This document shows, piece by piece, positions 61,601 through 64,000 of a DNA stretch of 64,000 nt; the stretch's first letter is position 1; each line of letters starts with the position of its first letter. Made by a program: the position numbers and the translations under genes. Origin of the DNA: Carboxylicivirga taeanensis (GTDB lineage: Bacteria > Bacteroidota > Bacteroidia > Bacteroidales > Marinilabiliaceae); assembly GCF_051851475.1 (NCBI RefSeq), contig NZ_JBPUSJ010000001.1, positions 186,001-250,000 on the forward strand, given 5' to 3'. The notes below the pieces were generated by a model. That model was given only the letters and a program-made list of their open reading frames with translations. It had not been told where the DNA came from and did no database searches.

Positions 61601-61879
61601 GAAAATGGTGTGGAAACCACACTGCTTCACTGGCCGAACGAGAATCAACAGCCAAACACGGTTAACTACATCCGTGAAAAGAAGATTGACCTGGTGATTA
61701 ACATTCCTAAGAACCTGAGCAAGGATGAGCTGAAGAATGGTTACTCCATCCGCCGCGATGCCATTGACTTTAACATTCCGTTGATTACCAATGCGCGTCT
61801 GGCAAGTGCCTTTATTTATTCATTCTGCAAACTGGATATGGATAAAATAAGCATTAAGCACTGGGGCGAGTACAAATAG
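58664..61879 (+). CDS. carB: Carbamoyl-phosphate synthase large subunit
   Basis: 1071-aa synthetase subunit, normal length. It has two homologous ATP-grasp halves: VLGSGALKIGEAGEFDYSG starts the carboxyphosphate half and VLGSGAYRIGSSVEFDW (near residue 565) the carbamate half. VRPSYVLSGAAM and VRAAYTLGGMGSG are the paired ATP-grasp loops. The last about 130 residues are an MGS-like allosteric domain (ATSGTHKFF, DLVINIPKN), where nucleotides usually act. It diverges from argR and stands alone, 15 kb from carA, and ends at a strong terminator. Confidence 0.97.
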   Translation: MKKNVKKVVVLGSGALKIGEAGEFDYSGSQALKALKEEGIETVLINPNIATVQTSEGIADKIYFLPVTPYFVEQVIKKESPEGILLAFGGQTALNCGTALYETGILEKYNVEVLGTPVQAIINTEDREIFANKLREIDVKTPISVAVTSIEEALKASDKIGFPIIVRAAYTLGGMGSGFCQNKEELVARAENAFSYSNQILVEESLKGWKEVEYEVVRDAYNNCITVCNMENFDPLGIHTGESIVVAPSQTLSNSEYHKLRELAIKIIRHIGIVGECNVQYALDPYSEDYRVIEVNARLSRSSALASKATGYPLAFIAAKLGLGYSLHELKNSVTKTTTAFFEPALDYIVCKIPRWDLGKFSGVSKEIGSSMKSVGEIMAIGRNFEEAIQKGLRMVGQGMHGFVGNHPLKGKDIKKELQEPTDQRIFAIAEALQAGSTVDEIHELTRIDKWFLEKLKNITDHQELLEKYDSLEALPEDALLDAKKMGFSDFQVARLVLSPKNMEEGLLQVRDFRKANGILPVVKQIDTMAGEFPAKINYLYLTYSGTTHDIDYEKDGKSVIVLGSGAYRIGSSVEFDWCSVNALNTVNAQNHRSVMINYNPETVSTDYDMCDRLYFDELTQERVLDIIDLEAPKGVIVSVGGQIPNNLAMKLHRQQVPILGTSPEDIDRAENRQKFSSLLDELGVDQPRWSELTSIEDIFDFVDEVGFPVLVRPSYVLSGAAMNVVSNKDELEHFLTLAANVSKEFPVVVSEFIEQAKEIEVDAVANKGEMVGYAISEHIEFAGVHSGDATIVFPPQKLYVETIRRVKKIARQIAKGLNITGPFNMQLLAKDNDIKVIECNLRASRSFPFVSKVLKVNLIDLATRAMLGLPVEKLTKSSFELDYVGIKAPQFSFARLAKADPVLGVDMSSTGEVGCIGESYYDAVLQSMLAVGYRIPEKNILISSGPARSKLELLQSARMLKERGYNLFATSGTHKFFAENGVETTLLHWPNENQQPNTVNYIREKKIDLVINIPKNLSKDELKNGYSIRRDAIDFNIPLITNARLASAFIYSFCKLDMDKISIKHWGEYK

Positions 61880-61930
61880 ACATTAGCCTTTAGTTAGCAG
61901 TCGGAAGTATTGACAGCTTGCTTAAAATAT

Positions 61931-61963
61931 AAGCCCTGCATCGGATGATGCGGGGCTTTTTAT
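61931..61963 (+). terminator. Terminator after carB
   Basis: AAGCCCTGCATC / GATGCGGGGCTT, 12 bp with one G-T pair and loop GGAT, then TTTTTATT on the plus strand, 51 bases beyond the carB stop. Confidence 0.85.
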
Positions 61964-62154
61964 TATAACTGTTTTGCCGAAAACAGACGATAGAGGATTG
62001 CCTTATTTTTTAACCTTCATCGCGTTTGAAGCCAGTCACCTTTAGACTACTTTGCCATTGCAGGCCAGTGGCTTTAAAAACGCTTTTATCACCAATCACC
62101 TGCTTTAGATACAGTCAACACGCTTATCAATAAGTGCAGGTACATATTCAACAA

Positions 62155-62195
62155 AAACCCCCAACCACCATATACAGTACTGGCAGTTGGGGTTT
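62155..62195 (-). terminator. Terminator after the GH13 gene
   Basis: On the minus strand AAACCCCAAC pairs with GTTGGGGGTTT (one bulged base), followed by TTTTT. A small perfect hairpin CAAATGCG-TCAAC-CGCATTTG (62201-62221) lies just before it. The rest of the 61880-62236 gap shows nothing else. Confidence 0.7.
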
Positions 62196-62236
62196 ATTAT
62201 CAAATGCGTCAACCGCATTTGGACAGTCAAATATCT

Positions 62237-64000
62237 TTACTTCTTAATCTCTACCAATAAGAACGAACGGGGACCAACATTCACCGTCTCTCCAGCTAGC
62301 GATACCTTGTTGCCACTGATTACATCTGTTCCATGAGGTACAGCTCCAATCACCTCCTCTTTAAAAGGCACAAGGTTCACATCTTTGGCCTCGGGGTTTT
62401 TGTTCATGATGAGCATGACCACCGATTCGTCATCGTAGCGAAACAAGGTGTAAAGGCCATTAGTGTGCGTTGGGGCAAAATGCTTTAAACGTCCGTTATG
62501 CACAACTTTGGCTGATTTACGCCAGTTCAACAGCGCCTTGGTAAACTGCTGCGCTTCTTTTTGCTGAGCCGTCAACCCTTTGCCTGTAAACGCATTCACC
62601 TCATCACCTGGCCATCCCCCAGGATAATCACCCCGAATTTCACCATGCGAGTCGGAATTCGGATTGGTCATCAGTATCTCCGTTCCGTAATATATTTGTG
62701 GGATGCCACGGGTAACCGTCACATAGGCCATCCCCATTTTAAACAGATCAAAATCCTCGTTAATCTGGGTGTAGAAACGGCTCATGTCATGATTATCGGG
62801 AAATACCACGAGCTGCGACGGGTCGGCATACAGATGATCATTGGTTAGTACACTGTACAATTTTGGTAGCCCCTGTCCCCACTGGCTATCGTCTTCATTC
62901 AAAGCTTTCACCAAAGCTTCCTGTAGTGGGAAATCGAATACACCCGGCATGTAGGAGATGTAGCCATCAGGATTATGTTTGCCCTTTTGCCAATACGATA
63001 CAATGGCCGGATTGCTACTCCACTCCTCCCCAACAATATTAAAGTAAGGATATTCCGTCATGACACGACGCGTCCACTCACTCATAAACGCTTTATCCGG
63101 ATAGGGATAAGTATCCATACGAATGCCATCCAAATCGGCATATTCTATCCACCAGATGGTGTTGTAAATCAGATAATCGGCCATTAAAGGATTTCGCTGA
63201 TTGAGGTCGGGCATGGACTCTACAAACCAGCCATCAGCATGGTTGCGCTTATCATAGTCCGATGCATAGGGGTCCATGTTGGTTTCGCGCAGATGGGTGG
63301 TTACCTGCCAGCCCTCCTGAAAATTCAGCCAGTCGTCGGTTGGTAAATCCTTCATCCACCAATGGTGAGAACCACAATGATTCATAATCATATCAATCAC
63401 CAACTTCATGTTGCGTTTCTTTAACTCTTTCGATAGCTTCACATAGTCCTCATTGCTTCCGTGCCGCGCGTCGGTCTTATAAAAATCAGTGATGGCATAG
63501 CCGTGGTACGAGCCTTCGGGCATGTCATTTTCCATCACCGGGTTCAGCCACAAGGTCGTGTAGCCCATGTCTTCAATGTAATCCAAATGCTTGATGATGC
63601 CAGCCAGATCGCCTCCATGACGGCCAAACTCAGCTGAGCGGTCGAGTCCTTCTTTCATTCCGTCTACCTCATCGTTGCTAAGGTCACCGTTAACAAAACG
63701 ATCGGGCGTTATCAGGTACATCACATCTGAGGTATTATACCCCTGGCGCATGGCAGAACCATTGCGGCGCTGTTTCAGTTCATAGCTATATTTTAGCGGT
63801 GTTCTATTCTTCTTATTAAAAGAAATATCGAACTGGCCCGGTTTTACATCTTTATCAATCTTTAGGTATAGAAACAGGTAATTGGGCGATTTCACCTGTA
63901 CGGTTCGCTCCAAACTAACACCTTCGTAATTAATACTTGGTCTCAAATCGGAAATATTTTCCCCATAAACCAGTAGCTGAAGGTTCTCATTTTCCATTCC
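62237..64000 (-). CDS. GH13 alpha-amylase family enzyme, SusA/cyclomaltodextrinase type, N-terminus cut by window edge
   Basis: At least 587 residues; an in-frame Met occurs at 63997 but the frame is open to base 64000 and the preceding Gly (GM-x-N-x-x-LQLLVYG) matches the FWWxGM-x-N pattern inside the N-terminal domain of neopullulanase/cyclomaltodextrinase proteins, so the true start and signal peptide are beyond the edge. The beta-alpha barrel has region I DMIMNHCGS, nucleophile Asp295 (counted from that Met) in GIRMDTYPY, acid Glu324 in IVGEEW and region IV FPDNHD. It should hydrolyse alpha-1,4 glucans in the periplasm, as in SusA. No susCD genes are visible. Confidence 0.9.
   Translation of the reverse strand, partial: GMENENLQLLVYGENISDLRPSINYEGVSLERTVQVKSPNYLFLYLKIDKDVKPGQFDISFNKKNRTPLKYSYELKQRRNGSAMRQGYNTSDVMYLITPDRFVNGDLSNDEVDGMKEGLDRSAEFGRHGGDLAGIIKHLDYIEDMGYTTLWLNPVMENDMPEGSYHGYAITDFYKTDARHGSNEDYVKLSKELKKRNMKLVIDMIMNHCGSHHWWMKDLPTDDWLNFQEGWQVTTHLRETNMDPYASDYDKRNHADGWFVESMPDLNQRNPLMADYLIYNTIWWIEYADLDGIRMDTYPYPDKAFMSEWTRRVMTEYPYFNIVGEEWSSNPAIVSYWQKGKHNPDGYISYMPGVFDFPLQEALVKALNEDDSQWGQGLPKLYSVLTNDHLYADPSQLVVFPDNHDMSRFYTQINEDFDLFKMGMAYVTVTRGIPQIYYGTEILMTNPNSDSHGEIRGDYPGGWPGDEVNAFTGKGLTAQQKEAQQFTKALLNWRKSAKVVHNGRLKHFAPTHTNGLYTLFRYDDESVVMLIMNKNPEAKDVNLVPFKEEVIGAVPHGTDVISGNKVSLAGETVNVGPRSFLLVEIKK

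Noticed and set aside
1..64000. tRNA, rRNA, CRISPR, IS elements, phage or integrase genes
   Set aside because: I looked through the intergenic spaces on both strands and saw no cloverleaf sequence, regular repeat array or transposase/integrase motif; absence is by eye only.

Overview
The window looks like a stretch of chromosome from a Bacteroidota bacterium, most likely a Bacteroidia member near the marine/anaerobic Marinilabiliales; this placement is by gene style, not by a marker gene. The pointers are promoter-like TAnnTTTG elements with an upstream TTG/TTTG, a type IX secretion (T9SS) type B adhesin with a PorP/SprF partner, a two-component-propeller sensor, an N-succinylornithine-type transcarbamylase in the arginine pathway, and a SusA-like GH13 enzyme cut by the right edge. 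HydF, the [FeFe]-hydrogenase maturase, suggests fermentative or facultatively anaerobic life. No rRNA, tRNA, CRISPR array, insertion sequence or phage gene was seen.

Layout. 1-10.6 kb is nitrogen assimilation: a truncated lipoprotein gene, then gltB-gltD (glutamate synthase, minus strand), facing a plus-strand set of outer-membrane protein, PII protein and ammonium channel. 10.6-14.2 kb (minus) holds aspartate kinase with a SAM-I (S-box) riboswitch in its leader, an epimerase-like protein and a secreted CotH-like protein. 14.3-24.1 kb (plus) holds a CHAD protein, a small membrane protein, a NatAB-like ABC exporter, the tight trio Ppx/GppA - NtrC-like regulator - aspartase, an unknown protein and a PAS histidine kinase. 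24.1-27.9 kb (minus) holds a three-domain acyl-ACP synthetase/acyltransferase and hydF. 28.0-37.1 kb is a structured intergenic region followed by a five-gene minus-strand surface/T9SS operon with a propeller-SpoIIE sensor phosphatase at its end. 37.5-42.3 kb holds single genes: HIT protein, GreA, a Rieske-like lipoprotein with a sigma-54-like promoter, a serine/threonine dehydratase-family enzyme, and an AraC regulator.

42.4-61.9 kb is the metabolic core. carA (minus) and carB (plus) flank a long minus-strand arginine/proline cluster that reads argR - GNAT - argG - argC - argD - HNH-like gene - proC - proB - proA - argF' - argB - argE - argH - gltA. The genes supply glutamate (GOGAT, citrate synthase), activate it (ArgB, ProB), and feed carbamoyl phosphate (CarAB) into arginine. 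Pro90 in ArgF' points to succinylated rather than acetylated intermediates, which makes the GNAT protein next to argR the natural candidate for the first step. Two ARG-box-like sites 21 bp apart lie on a near-consensus promoter ahead of argR. Both car genes have terminator-like hairpins in their leaders. The window ends in a convergent terminator region and a GH13 amylase-family gene.

The observations most worth a second look are the S-box on aspartate kinase, the ArgR operator/promoter overlap, the succinyl-arginine signature, the Rieske-like protein with Cys at one His-ligand position and its sigma-54-like promoter, the NtrC-like regulator without a DNA-binding domain between ppx and aspA, and the HNH-like gene inside the arginine/proline operon. 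All functions are read from sequence motifs and context only.
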